A DNA stretch of 17,396 nt, from positions 1 to 17,396 of the forward strand of contig JAQBPZ010000312.1 of the NCBI GenBank assembly GCA_028287225.1. The letters are read 5' to 3'. Every line of letters begins with the position of its first letter. The stretch's first letter is position 1. The translations under genes and the position numbers were made by a program. Below are positions 7,420-14,738 of the stretch, in pieces. The stretch is from Gemmatimonadota bacterium. GTDB lineage: Bacteria > Gemmatimonadota > Gemmatimonadetes > Gemmatimonadales > Gemmatimonadaceae. Under the pieces are notes generated by a model. The model was not told where the DNA came from, ran no database searches, and saw nothing but the letters and a program-made list of their open reading frames with translations.

Positions 7420-8321
7420 CCGCCAGAAAGCTTCGTGTCGCGATCCTCGGCAGCGGCAACATCGGTACCGACCTCCTCATCAAGTCCGTCCGCTCCCCGC
7501 TGCTCGAGCCGACGCTCTTCGTGGGCCGGAACCTCTCGTCGCCCGGCATGGCGAAGGCCATGGCGCTCGGCGTGCCCATCTCCGACCGCAGCGTGCAGGC
7601 GTTCGTGGAGCAGCCCGACGTCTGCGACCTGGTGTTCGACGCGACCAGCGCGCGCGACGCGGTGCAGCACTGGGCCATCCTGAAGAAGCTCGGCAAGACG
7701 GTCATCGACATGACGCCCGCGAACGTGGGCGAGCTGTGCGTGCCCGCCGTGAACCTCGCCGATGCCATCCGCCACCAGAACCTCAACATGGTGACCTGCG
7801 GCGGGCAGGCGTCGGTGCCGCTGGCGTGGCTCATCGGCCAGACCCAGAAGGACGTGGATTACGTGGAGGTGGTGTCGTCGATCGCCTCGCGCAGCGCCGG
7901 TCCGGCCACGCGCGCCAACCTCGACGAGTACATCGACACCACCGAGAACGCGATCATCCGCTTCTCGGGCGCGCGGCGTGGCAAGGCCATCCTCATCCTG
8001 AATCCCGCGCAGCCCTGCGTGAACATGCAGACCACGGTGTTCGCGCGCGTCGCGAACCCCGACATGGATGCGCTGCGCGTGGCAGTGCACGACATGGTGA
8101 CACGCATCCAGTCGTACGTGCCCGGCTACGAGCTGGTGGCGGAGCCGATGTACGAGAACGGCCGCATCGTGATCATGGTGCGCGTGCAGGGACTCGGCGA
8201 CTACCTGCCCACCTTCGCGGGCAACCTGGACATCATCAACTGCGCCGCCATCGCCGCCGCCGAGGAGTTCGCGAAGGCCCGTGCCGCCAACCGGAAGGGT
8301 GCCGCCATCGAGGCGGCGTAG
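7416..8321 (+). CDS. Acetaldehyde dehydrogenase (acylating), DmpF/MhpF family
   Basis: This enzyme family interconverts an aldehyde plus CoA plus NAD with acyl-CoA plus NADH, and works bound to the aldolase encoded next. The 301-residue protein has the Rossmann motif ILGSGNIGTD at 10-19 and the catalytic cysteine C128 in MVTCGGQAS. Family blocks VIDMTPANVGELCVPAVNL and DYLPTFAGNLDIINCAA follow. The length is close to the usual 305-312. A good ribosome site (AGGTGG, 7403-7408) precedes the ATG, which overlaps the previous stop by 4 nt. No hydratase, dioxygenase or other meta-cleavage gene is nearby. A biosynthetic direction (acyl-CoA to aldehyde) is my inference from the sugar-nucleotide context; substrate chain length cannot be read from the sequence. 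Confidence 0.92.
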   Translation: MTARKLRVAILGSGNIGTDLLIKSVRSPLLEPTLFVGRNLSSPGMAKAMALGVPISDRSVQAFVEQPDVCDLVFDATSARDAVQHWAILKKLGKTVIDMTPANVGELCVPAVNLADAIRHQNLNMVTCGGQASVPLAWLIGQTQKDVDYVEVVSSIASRSAGPATRANLDEYIDTTENAIIRFSGARRGKAILILNPAQPCVNMQTTVFARVANPDMDALRVAVHDMVTRIQSYVPGYELVAEPMYENGRIVIMVRVQGLGDYLPTFAGNLDIINCAAIAAAEEFAKARAANRKGAAIEAA

Positions 8322-8323
8322 CC

Positions 8324-9367
8324 ATGCCGCAGATCCTCATCAGCGACCCCACCCTGCGCGACGGCAACCATGCCGCGCGGCACCAGCTCTCCGCGGACCA
8401 GATCGGCGCCTACGCGGCCGCCGCCGAGGCGGCGCGCATTCCCGTGGTGGAAGTCGGGCACGGCAACGGCCTTGGCGCCTCCTCGCTCCAGGTGGGCGAG
8501 TCGGCCATCAGCGATCGCGAGATGCTCGAGGTCGCGCGCCGGCACCTGCGGCGGTCGAAGCTCGCGGTGCACGTGATCCCGGGCTTCGCCACGATCCACC
8601 GTGACCTGGCCGGCGCCATCGACGCCGGGGTGGACCTGTTCCGCATCGCGTGCCACTGCACCGAGGCGGACATCACGGCCCGCCACATCTCACACGTGCG
8701 CGCCGCCGGCAAGGAGGTGTACGGCGTGCTCATGATGACGCACATGGCCCCGCCCGAGACGCTGCGCGACGAGGCGCTGAAGATGGAATCCTACGGCGCC
8801 GAGGCAATCATCCTGATGGACTCGGCGGGGGCGTTCCTGCCGCAGGACGTGACCGACCGCGTTTGCGAGCTCGCCGACCATGTCCGCATCCCGATCGGCT
8901 TTCACGCGCACAACAACCTCGGGCTGGCGATCGCCAACTCCCTGGCCGCGCTCGACGCCGGCGCCACGATCCTGGATGGCACCGCGCGCGGCTTCGGCGC
9001 CGGCGCGGGCAACGCGCAGCTCGAGGTGCTCGTCGCCGTGCTGCACAAGCTGGGGCACGACACCGGGATCGACCTGTACAGCGTGCTCGACGCCGCCGAC
9101 CTGGCGGAGAAGCAGTTGATGAAGGTCGTGCCGACGATCAACTCCAGCAGCGTGGTGAGCGGGCTCTCCGGCGTCTTCTCGGGCTACGGGCCCCCCGTGG
9201 CACGAATCGCCGCGGAGTTCGGCGTGGACCCGCGCGACGTGTTCTTCGCCCTTGGTGAGCGCAAGGTGGTGGCCGGCCAGGAGGACCTCATCCTGGAGGT
9301 GGCGGCGGAGCTGAAGGCGAGCGGCCGCATCCTCGGCCACCGGGACGCCGTGAGCGGGGTCGCCTGA
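8324..9367 (+). CDS. 4-hydroxy-2-oxovalerate aldolase, DmpG/MhpE family
   Basis: This class II pyruvate aldolase cleaves or forms 4-hydroxy-2-oxoacids from pyruvate and an aldehyde. The 347-residue protein matches the family (about 345). It carries the HMGL-like TIM-barrel motif TLRDGNH at 10-16, with R12, metal ligand D13 and catalytic-type H16. The other metal ligands are H194 and H196 in GFHAHNNLG. GTARGFGAGAGNAQLEVLV follows, and the C-terminal dehydrogenase-docking domain is present (about 275-347). The frame is open upstream inside the dehydrogenase gene, but the ATG at 8324 has a ribosome site (AGGCGG, 8311-8316) and the conserved N-terminus. It begins 2 nt after the previous stop and shares its own last base with the next ATG. 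Isopropylmalate or homocitrate synthase is ruled out by length and motifs. Confidence 0.93.
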   Translation: MPQILISDPTLRDGNHAARHQLSADQIGAYAAAAEAARIPVVEVGHGNGLGASSLQVGESAISDREMLEVARRHLRRSKLAVHVIPGFATIHRDLAGAIDAGVDLFRIACHCTEADITARHISHVRAAGKEVYGVLMMTHMAPPETLRDEALKMESYGAEAIILMDSAGAFLPQDVTDRVCELADHVRIPIGFHAHNNLGLAIANSLAALDAGATILDGTARGFGAGAGNAQLEVLVAVLHKLGHDTGIDLYSVLDAADLAEKQLMKVVPTINSSSVVSGLSGVFSGYGPPVARIAAEFGVDPRDVFFALGERKVVAGQEDLILEVAAELKASGRILGHRDAVSGVA

Positions 9368-10452
9368 TGACGGCCGACGCACAGCAGCTCGTTCGCGAGG
9401 ACTGCGACGAGGCGCTCACCACCGAGGTGCGCACCCTGCTCGCGCCCCTGCGTGGACAGCACATCCTGGTCACCGGCGGCACCGGCTTCGTGGGCACGTG
9501 GCTCACCGAGATGGTGGCGCGGCTGAACGACGCGCATGGCTTCCGCACGCGGCTCACCCTCGTGTGCCGGCGCGCCGACCGGTTCGCGGCCAAGGCCCCG
9601 CACCTCGCGGCCAGGGGGGACGTGACGGTCCTGGAGCGCGACGTGCGCTACCTGGTGGACATTCCCCCCGACGTGACGTACGTGGTCCACGCCGCGGGCA
9701 CGCCGGACAACCGGCAGCATGCGTCCAACCCGCTGCAGACGCTGCACACCTTCATCCAGGGCACCGACGCCGTGCTCGACGCGGCCACGCGGCTGCCCGA
9801 CCTGCGCAACTTCCTGCACCTCAGCTCGGGCAACGTGTACGGCGCCCAGGTGTGGGAGGTGGAGCGCGCGGCGGAGGATTATCGCGGAACCCTGGACATC
9901 GGCAGCGTGGCGAGCACCTACGTGGAGGCCAAGCGCGGGGCCGAGACCGTGTGCGCCGCCTACCGTGCGCAGCATCGGCTGGTCACGACGACCGTACGAC
10001 CGTTCGCGTTCATGGGGCCGTACCAGCACCTGGATCGGCCGTGGGCGGTGAACAACTTCCTGCACGACGCGCTGCGCGGCGGGCCCATTCGCATCCTGGG
10101 CAACGGCGCGACCGTGCGCAGCTACATGTATCCCAGCGACATGGCCGTGGCGCTGCTCGGGCTCCTCGTGCGCGGCCGCTCGGGCGCCGCGTACAACCTG
10201 GGCAGCCCGGAGCCGGTGGCGCTCTACGCGCTCGCGCAGCGGATCCAGGCGCAGTTCAGCACCCTGGTGGAGATCCGGGAGACCGCGTCGCCGCGGCATT
10301 CGCGGGCCAGGTCGCGCTTCGTCCCCGACGTGGGGCTGCTGCGCCGCACCCTCGGCGTGAGCGCGGTGGTGAGCCTCGATGCGGCGATCCGCCGCACCGT
10401 GCGATGGCACCAGCTGAGCGCCACGCCGCCCGTGCGCTACGCGGTGCTCTGA
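9367..10452 (+). CDS. Second NAD-dependent epimerase/dehydratase (extended SDR)
   Basis: This 361-residue extended SDR has about 30 leading residues, then the canonical motif TGGTGFVG (36-43). HLSSGNVYGA lies at 151-160, and the catalytic pair is Y185 and K189 in TYVEAKRGAE. RPFAFMGPYQHLDRPW and YNLGSPEPV are typical sugar-nucleotide SDR blocks. It resembles the SDR at 4267 in layout but differs in motif detail, so the two probably act on different keto groups. Its ATG overlaps the aldolase TGA (TGATG), so translation is likely coupled and the protein likely belongs to the same pathway. The best guess is a ketoreductase for the branched product, comparable in role to Yersinia YerF. The exact reaction is not determinable. 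It is the last gene of the plus-strand block. Confidence 0.85.
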   Translation: MTADAQQLVREDCDEALTTEVRTLLAPLRGQHILVTGGTGFVGTWLTEMVARLNDAHGFRTRLTLVCRRADRFAAKAPHLAARGDVTVLERDVRYLVDIPPDVTYVVHAAGTPDNRQHASNPLQTLHTFIQGTDAVLDAATRLPDLRNFLHLSSGNVYGAQVWEVERAAEDYRGTLDIGSVASTYVEAKRGAETVCAAYRAQHRLVTTTVRPFAFMGPYQHLDRPWAVNNFLHDALRGGPIRILGNGATVRSYMYPSDMAVALLGLLVRGRSGAAYNLGSPEPVALYALAQRIQAQFSTLVEIRETASPRHSRARSRFVPDVGLLRRTLGVSAVVSLDAAIRRTVRWHQLSATPPVRYAVL

Positions 10453-10459
10453 GCGGTCG

Positions 10460-11458
10460 TCAGTCCCGCGCGCGGGCGAGGCGCACCTCTCCCACGATCT
10501 CGCCGCGCGTGTTGCGGAGCCCGCGTCGCATGAACTCCGCCAGCTTCGGGGGCAGCTCGGCCGGCAGGGCCCCATAGTGCTGGAGCGCGGCGAGCACCGC
10601 GGGAAACTGGGCCCGCATGGTGCCGTCGGCCACCTTCACGGCAATGCCGATGCCGGCGTCCACGATGGCGACGGTGTGGATGCCCTCCGCGCCGATCTTC
10701 GCGACCACGCGTCCCTGGGTGGCCTCCACGAGCGCGCTGTCGAAGCGGTCGGTGCCTCCGAGCAGGAAGGGGCGCGTCTGCATCGCGTGCACCACCTGCC
10801 GGGGAACCGCTTCGCCGCGCCGCGCCGCATCCACCAGGCGCGCGAACGCGCGCGCCATGGACGCGAGCGGCAGCGCGAAGACCACGCAGCCGCATCCGTC
10901 GATCGCCTGGATGACGCGGGAGGCCTCGACGCCGCTCCAGTGGGCGACTGCGGCGAGGCATCCCTGCTGTACCGGGTGGTCCTGGCGCTCGTAGCCGAAG
11001 GCGGGCCAGCCCGCCACGTGCGCGCGGGCGAGCATGGCGGCATGCTTGCCCGAGCAGTTGTTGTGCATGCGCGTGGGCCGGGCGCCCGACTCGCGCAGGA
11101 TCTTGAGGCCGCGCTGCGCCAGCGGCTCGTGCGGCCCGCAGGCCAGGTCGCCCTCGTCCATCGCCATGGACGCGAGCATGCCCTCCACGATGGCCACGTG
11201 CTCGGGCTCACCGCCGTGGGAGGCGCAGGCGAGGGCGAGCTGATCGTCGCCCCAGCCGAGGCGGTCGAACCCGCCGGTCTCGATCAGCGGCATGACCTGG
11301 AACGGCTTGGCGCAGGAGCGCCAGTACGTGACCATCTCGGTTTCGTGCGCGCCTGCGATCACCGCTCCGCCCGCGTCGACCACGGCGACGTGCACGCGAT
11401 GCCGTGATTCGACGATGGCGCCGCGCGTCACGACGACATCGAGGGAAAGCTGGTCCAT
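10460..11458 (-). CDS. L-asparaginase II, Rhizobium etli type (zinc-binding)
   Basis: The protein hydrolyses asparagine to aspartate and ammonia and is unrelated in sequence to E. coli AnsA/AnsB. In its 332 residues the signature blocks are SCAKPFQ (48-54), SHGGEPEH (80-87), HNNCSGKHAAML (132-143) and DGCGC (187-191). S48, K51, C135, K138 and C189 fall at the same numbers that I recall for the catalytic and zinc residues of R. etli ReAV, so it should be active. There is no signal peptide, so it is cytoplasmic. The ATG at 11458 starts the conserved region without a clear ribosome site. It follows the cupin gene by 66 nt on the same strand and converges on the second SDR with only 7 bp between stop codons. 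It has no evident link to glycan synthesis. Confidence 0.93.
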   Translation of the reverse strand: MDQLSLDVVVTRGAIVESRHRVHVAVVDAGGAVIAGAHETEMVTYWRSCAKPFQVMPLIETGGFDRLGWGDDQLALACASHGGEPEHVAIVEGMLASMAMDEGDLACGPHEPLAQRGLKILRESGARPTRMHNNCSGKHAAMLARAHVAGWPAFGYERQDHPVQQGCLAAVAHWSGVEASRVIQAIDGCGCVVFALPLASMARAFARLVDAARRGEAVPRQVVHAMQTRPFLLGGTDRFDSALVEATQGRVVAKIGAEGIHTVAIVDAGIGIAVKVADGTMRAQFPAVLAALQHYGALPAELPPKLAEFMRRGLRNTRGEIVGEVRLARARD

Positions 11459-11524
11459 GCGCTACGGGTTGGGGTCCCGAAACATAACCCGGCGGCGGCG
11501 CGCGGTGACGCGCGTGGGGCCGAC

Positions 11525-11902
11525 TTACGGGGCCGAGGTCCCTTCGCGCCCGTAGACGTCCTGGAGGCGGACCACGTCGTCGAGGTGCGGCGTGCTCGCC
11601 TCGAGCACGTCGCAGTCCGTCACGGCCTCCATGTAGTGGATCGTGAGGGGCGTGATCCGGAAGGCCTGCCCCACCGTGAGCTTGGTGTCGTACAGCTCGT
11701 CCGTACCGGGGAGCTGCACCCAGTACTTCAGCTCGCCCGACAGCAGGTAGATCGTCTCGTCCTTCACGTTGTGGTACTGCACCGAGAGCTTCTCGCCCGC
11801 CTTGATGTGCAGGATCTTGCCGACGTAGAGGTCGTTGGCGGCCCAGATCGTCTCGTGGCCCCACGGCTTGGGCACGTGGCGCACGTCCGTTGGACCACTC
11901 AT
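11525..11902 (-). CDS. Small cupin-domain protein, phosphomannose-isomerase-type
   Basis: This 125-residue single-domain cupin begins with PKPWGHETIWA (11-21), which resembles the PWG start of the mannose-6-phosphate isomerase domain of type II PMI/GMP proteins. Likely metal ligands are Q42 and H44, E49 (in SVQYHNVKDET) and H89 in PLTIHYME. It is far too short for a bifunctional PMI/GMP. It may be a sugar-phosphate isomerase or epimerase or a binding protein; the substrate is unknown. The ATG shares its last base with the TGA of the SLBB export gene (TGATG), which suggests coupled translation and a role tied to polysaccharide production. Confidence 0.85.
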   Translation of the reverse strand: MSGPTDVRHVPKPWGHETIWAANDLYVGKILHIKAGEKLSVQYHNVKDETIYLLSGELKYWVQLPGTDELYDTKLTVGQAFRITPLTIHYMEAVTDCDVLEASTPHLDDVVRLQDVYGREGTSAP

Positions 11903-14529
11903 CAGGGCTTTCGGGTCACGAGCAGGACCACCGTCACGAGCGATGCCAGGATCGAGGTGACCGCGCCGGCGATGGCGATGTAGTCCTTCTTGTCGGCGGG
12001 GTCGCGATCGGGAACCGTTACCACGGCTCCCGCCTGGGGGCGCGGGACCACGTCGGGCGCGAAGTGACGCGACTGAACGCTTTCCAGCTTGCCGCTCGGC
12101 TGCGTCACGTACGCGCGCCCCTCGTCAGCGATGCGCGAGCCGCCACCCGCGGCGCGGATGTAATAGTAGATATCGCGCCCTGGTACGAAGGTCACGTTCG
12201 CGGGGGCGTTGACCGCTCCCTGCACGCGCACCACCGGATTGAAGCGGAGGATGGTGATCTCGTCACCGTCCTCGAGGATGATGTTGTCCACCGATTCGGG
12301 CCGGCGGAGCGCCTCGGACAGGTCCAGTCCGATCCGGCCGTTCGTGGCGCGGGCCCGGGTGATGCTGTCCTGCACCGGCGTAGTGGAGAGGGCGCCGGTG
12401 GTGCGGTCCGCGACCGAGTACGTGGACGGTCCCTTGCGCACGAAGAGGATGGCGTCGCGCTGCGCCTCGTCGGTGAGGCCCCCGGCGCGCGCGATCACGT
12501 CGCTCAGATGCTCACGCTTGGTCTTCAGGGCATAGGCGCCCGGATACTGGACTTCCCCGTTCAGCGTGACCGTGCGCTGGTACTCGAAGTTCGCCTGGCG
12601 CAGGATGAGCACGTTGTCGTACGGCTCGAGCGTGAAGTCCGGCGCGCCGCTGGCAGGCGCGGGCAGGCCCGGGGGACCCACGTACTGGTGGCTGGCCTGG
12701 CGCTCGAACAGATATGTCGAGTCGAGCGGTACACGGATCGTGATCGCCGTCTGGCCCGCCGAGCGCTCCACCGGCATCCGCGCGATCTCGGCCTCGCGCA
12801 GCGAGGCGCCCTCCTTGACCCCTCCTCCGAGCAGCACGAGGTCGCGCATGGTCATGCCGACGCGGTAGAGATAGCGCCCCGGGTTGTTGACGTATCCCGC
12901 GATCGCGACGTAGCGTCGCGGACGGAACGACGAGACGGAGAAAACCTGGATCTGGTCGTCTTCCTGCAGGACGATGTCGTCCGCGGGCGTGCCCGAGAGG
13001 TCGAGGAGCCGGGCGCGCATCTGCACGCGCGTGGAATCCCCGGTCAGCCGCGTCACCAGCACCTCCCCGAGGTAGGTGTCGGGCTTCAGGCCACCGGCGG
13101 CGCGGAGCGCGTCGGAGAGGCGCGTGCCGGGGGCGAGCCCCTGGGCGCCCGGGGTGTTCACGTTGCCGAGCACCGCAATCCGGTTGCGGATCCGCTCGGC
13201 GATGGGGAACACGCGCACGACGTCGCCGTTCTCGATCGGGGCGGCGGGGCCGAGGCCGGAGGCGAGCGACTCGGAGGTGATGTCGATCGTCGTGCGGTCG
13301 CCGCCGGCCGAGCGCAGGCCGGCGGGGACGATGCGCTCCACCAGCACGCGGCGGCGTGCGGCCGACTCGGTGAACCCGCCCGCGGCCTCGAGCAGCTGGG
13401 AGAGTCCCTCTCCCGCCTTGAGCTCGTACGTGGCGGGGCGGACGATCTCGCCGACGATGCGCGCGCGTGCCCCGTGCACGGGGACGAACACCATGTCCCC
13501 CGACTGCAAGCGCACGTCGTGCGACGCGTCGCCGCGCACGAGGTAATCGTAGACGTCCAGCGCGTCGACCACGCGTCCGGCGCGGCGGACCTCGATCCGG
13601 CGCAGGGAGCCGTTGATGCTCGGCCCGCCGGCGGCGTAGAGCGCCGTGAGGGCGGTGCCGGCGCTGGAGATCGTGTAGCTGCCCGGATGCTGCACGTCAC
13701 CCGCGACGAAGATCTGGTTGGAACGCAGACGCGCCACGTTCACCGAAAAGCGGGTGCTTCCCGAGTTGTCGCGCCGGACGCCGGAGTACACGCGGCCCAG
13801 GCGCGTGGCCAGCAGCGCCTCCAGGTCGGCGAGCGTCAGGCTGTTCACATAGAGCTGTCCGACCTGCGGGATGACGACGAACCCTTCGCGCGTGACGTCC
13901 AGGGTGTACGACGCCTCCACGTCCCCGGTGAGGATCAGCACCAGGCGGTCGCCGGGCCCGAGGCGGTACCCGGCGTCCACCGGTCCGGCCAGGTTCGGCT
14001 GGAACTGCGTGGTGCGGGATCGGAAGAGGTCGAGGCCGAACACCACGAAGCCGGAGTCGCGGTTCGTGATGAGGTGTATGACCGAGTCACGCGCCGCGCC
14101 CCGGAGAGTGTCGTACCGCAGGCGGGTGATGGACGCGGAAAGCAGCGCGCTGTCCGCGTTCATGGTCCGCATCGTGTCGGAACGCATGCCGGTGCCGAAC
14201 AGATCCGTGGTGTCGGCGATGCCCAGGTCCTGAACGGCACGAAACACTGTCGACGTCGGTTCTGGCGCGCTGCCGCTGGCACCGCTCATGTACGCGTCCA
14301 GCAGGTTCTCGGGGTAGCCCTCGGCGCGAAGCCTCGCCCGAATCTGCTCCGGCGTCATCCCGCTGTTCATCATCTGCTGCCGCAGACGCTCGACGAGATC
14401 GGGGCGGGCCTGCAGGAGGATTCGCGCCTGCTCCGGCGTCGGCCGCGTCGTCGGGAGCTGGGCCCCGAGAAGGGACGGGAGGATACAGAAAGCGGCCACC
14501 AGGAGTGACCGCATGAAGAAGCGATGCAT
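11902..14529 (-). CDS. Polysaccharide biosynthesis/export protein with six SLBB domains
   Basis: This 875-residue Wza-type export protein is much longer than Wza (about 380). Residues 1-23 look like a signal peptide (MHRFFMRSLLVAAFCILPSL, then LGA before Q24); C15 is not in a proper lipobox. Residues 24-180 are Pro/Arg-rich and poorly conserved. The Poly_export domain lies at about 187-268 (YRLGPGDRL). Six SLBB repeats follow, starting near 272, 355, 449, 539, 651 and 766, each with a V-x-G-x-V core and an AAGG-like end. Residues 848-871 form one transmembrane segment just before the C-terminus. It should form or line an outer-membrane/periplasmic channel for exopolysaccharide or capsule. The open frame continues upstream into the tRNA, but that part is a tRNA translation artefact. 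I chose the ATG at 14529; 14514 is an alternative. Confidence 0.92.
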   Translation of the reverse strand: MHRFFMRSLLVAAFCILPSLLGAQLPTTRPTPEQARILLQARPDLVERLRQQMMNSGMTPEQIRARLRAEGYPENLLDAYMSGASGSAPEPTSTVFRAVQDLGIADTTDLFGTGMRSDTMRTMNADSALLSASITRLRYDTLRGAARDSVIHLITNRDSGFVVFGLDLFRSRTTQFQPNLAGPVDAGYRLGPGDRLVLILTGDVEASYTLDVTREGFVVIPQVGQLYVNSLTLADLEALLATRLGRVYSGVRRDNSGSTRFSVNVARLRSNQIFVAGDVQHPGSYTISSAGTALTALYAAGGPSINGSLRRIEVRRAGRVVDALDVYDYLVRGDASHDVRLQSGDMVFVPVHGARARIVGEIVRPATYELKAGEGLSQLLEAAGGFTESAARRRVLVERIVPAGLRSAGGDRTTIDITSESLASGLGPAAPIENGDVVRVFPIAERIRNRIAVLGNVNTPGAQGLAPGTRLSDALRAAGGLKPDTYLGEVLVTRLTGDSTRVQMRARLLDLSGTPADDIVLQEDDQIQVFSVSSFRPRRYVAIAGYVNNPGRYLYRVGMTMRDLVLLGGGVKEGASLREAEIARMPVERSAGQTAITIRVPLDSTYLFERQASHQYVGPPGLPAPASGAPDFTLEPYDNVLILRQANFEYQRTVTLNGEVQYPGAYALKTKREHLSDVIARAGGLTDEAQRDAILFVRKGPSTYSVADRTTGALSTTPVQDSITRARATNGRIGLDLSEALRRPESVDNIILEDGDEITILRFNPVVRVQGAVNAPANVTFVPGRDIYYYIRAAGGGSRIADEGRAYVTQPSGKLESVQSRHFAPDVVPRPQAGAVVTVPDRDPADKKDYIAIAGAVTSILASLVTVVLLVTRKP

Positions 14530-14584
14530 TGTACGTCGCCTGCTCCGATTTGAGAAACCGTCGAGCCGTGGGGCACTCGTCGAG

Positions 14585-14658
14585 TGGGCGCGCAGGGACT
14601 CGAACCCCGGACCTCTGCTGTGTGAAAGCAGCGCTCTAACCAGCTGAGCTACGCGCCC
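14585..14658 (-). tRNA. tRNA-Val, anticodon CAC
   Basis: The minus strand folds into a full cloverleaf. The acceptor is GGGCGCG with CGCGCCC, and the D arm is GCTC/GAGC around AGCTGGTTA. The anticodon stem is CTGCT/AGCAG with the 7-nt loop TTCACAC, giving anticodon CAC, which reads GUG. The T arm is CGGGG/CCCTG with loop TTCGAGT. The discriminator base is A and CCA is not encoded. It sits between the MCE gene and the SLBB gene on the same strand, 55 nt before the latter's start. Confidence 0.95.
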
Positions 14659-14661
14659 GCA

Positions 14662-14686
14662 CGGCACCGAGTCGAGCTCGGCGCCG
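14662..14686 (-). terminator. Strong hairpin between the MCE gene and the tRNA
   Basis: CGGCGCCGAG pairs with CTCGGTGCCG around a 5-nt loop. The 10-bp stem is complete only in the minus-strand RNA, where one pair is G-U; on the plus strand that pair is an A-C mismatch. It lies 52 nt after the MCE stop and 3 nt before the tRNA. No U-tract follows. It may end the mla transcript or guide tRNA processing. Confidence 0.45.
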
Positions 14687-14738
14687 GAATCCTGATTTTA
14701 GTTGGCGTTCCGCCTCACGGCAAGGGGAGCGCACGGCC

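Noticed and set aside
7416..9367. Reading the dehydrogenase and aldolase as part of a meta-cleavage aromatic degradation operon
   Set aside because: No hydratase, dioxygenase, semialdehyde hydrolase or regulator is adjacent. The tight overlaps are with the ThDP enzyme and an SDR behind rfbFGH.
10465..10476. Perfect palindrome CCCGCGCGCGGG near the convergent stop codons
   Set aside because: It is short, has no loop or T-tract and lies inside the asparaginase coding sequence; chance is likely in such GC-rich DNA.
11890..14508. An 872-codon plus-strand open frame opposite the SLBB gene
   Set aside because: It is a shadow of the export gene: His/Arg/Val-rich composition with no domains, against a clearly conserved protein on the other strand.
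14530..14667. N-terminal extension of the SLBB protein reading GRVAQLVRALLSHSRGPGFE
   Set aside because: This string is the well-known translation of a tRNA gene; the segment 14585-14658 folds as tRNA-Val. A proper signal peptide begins at 14529.
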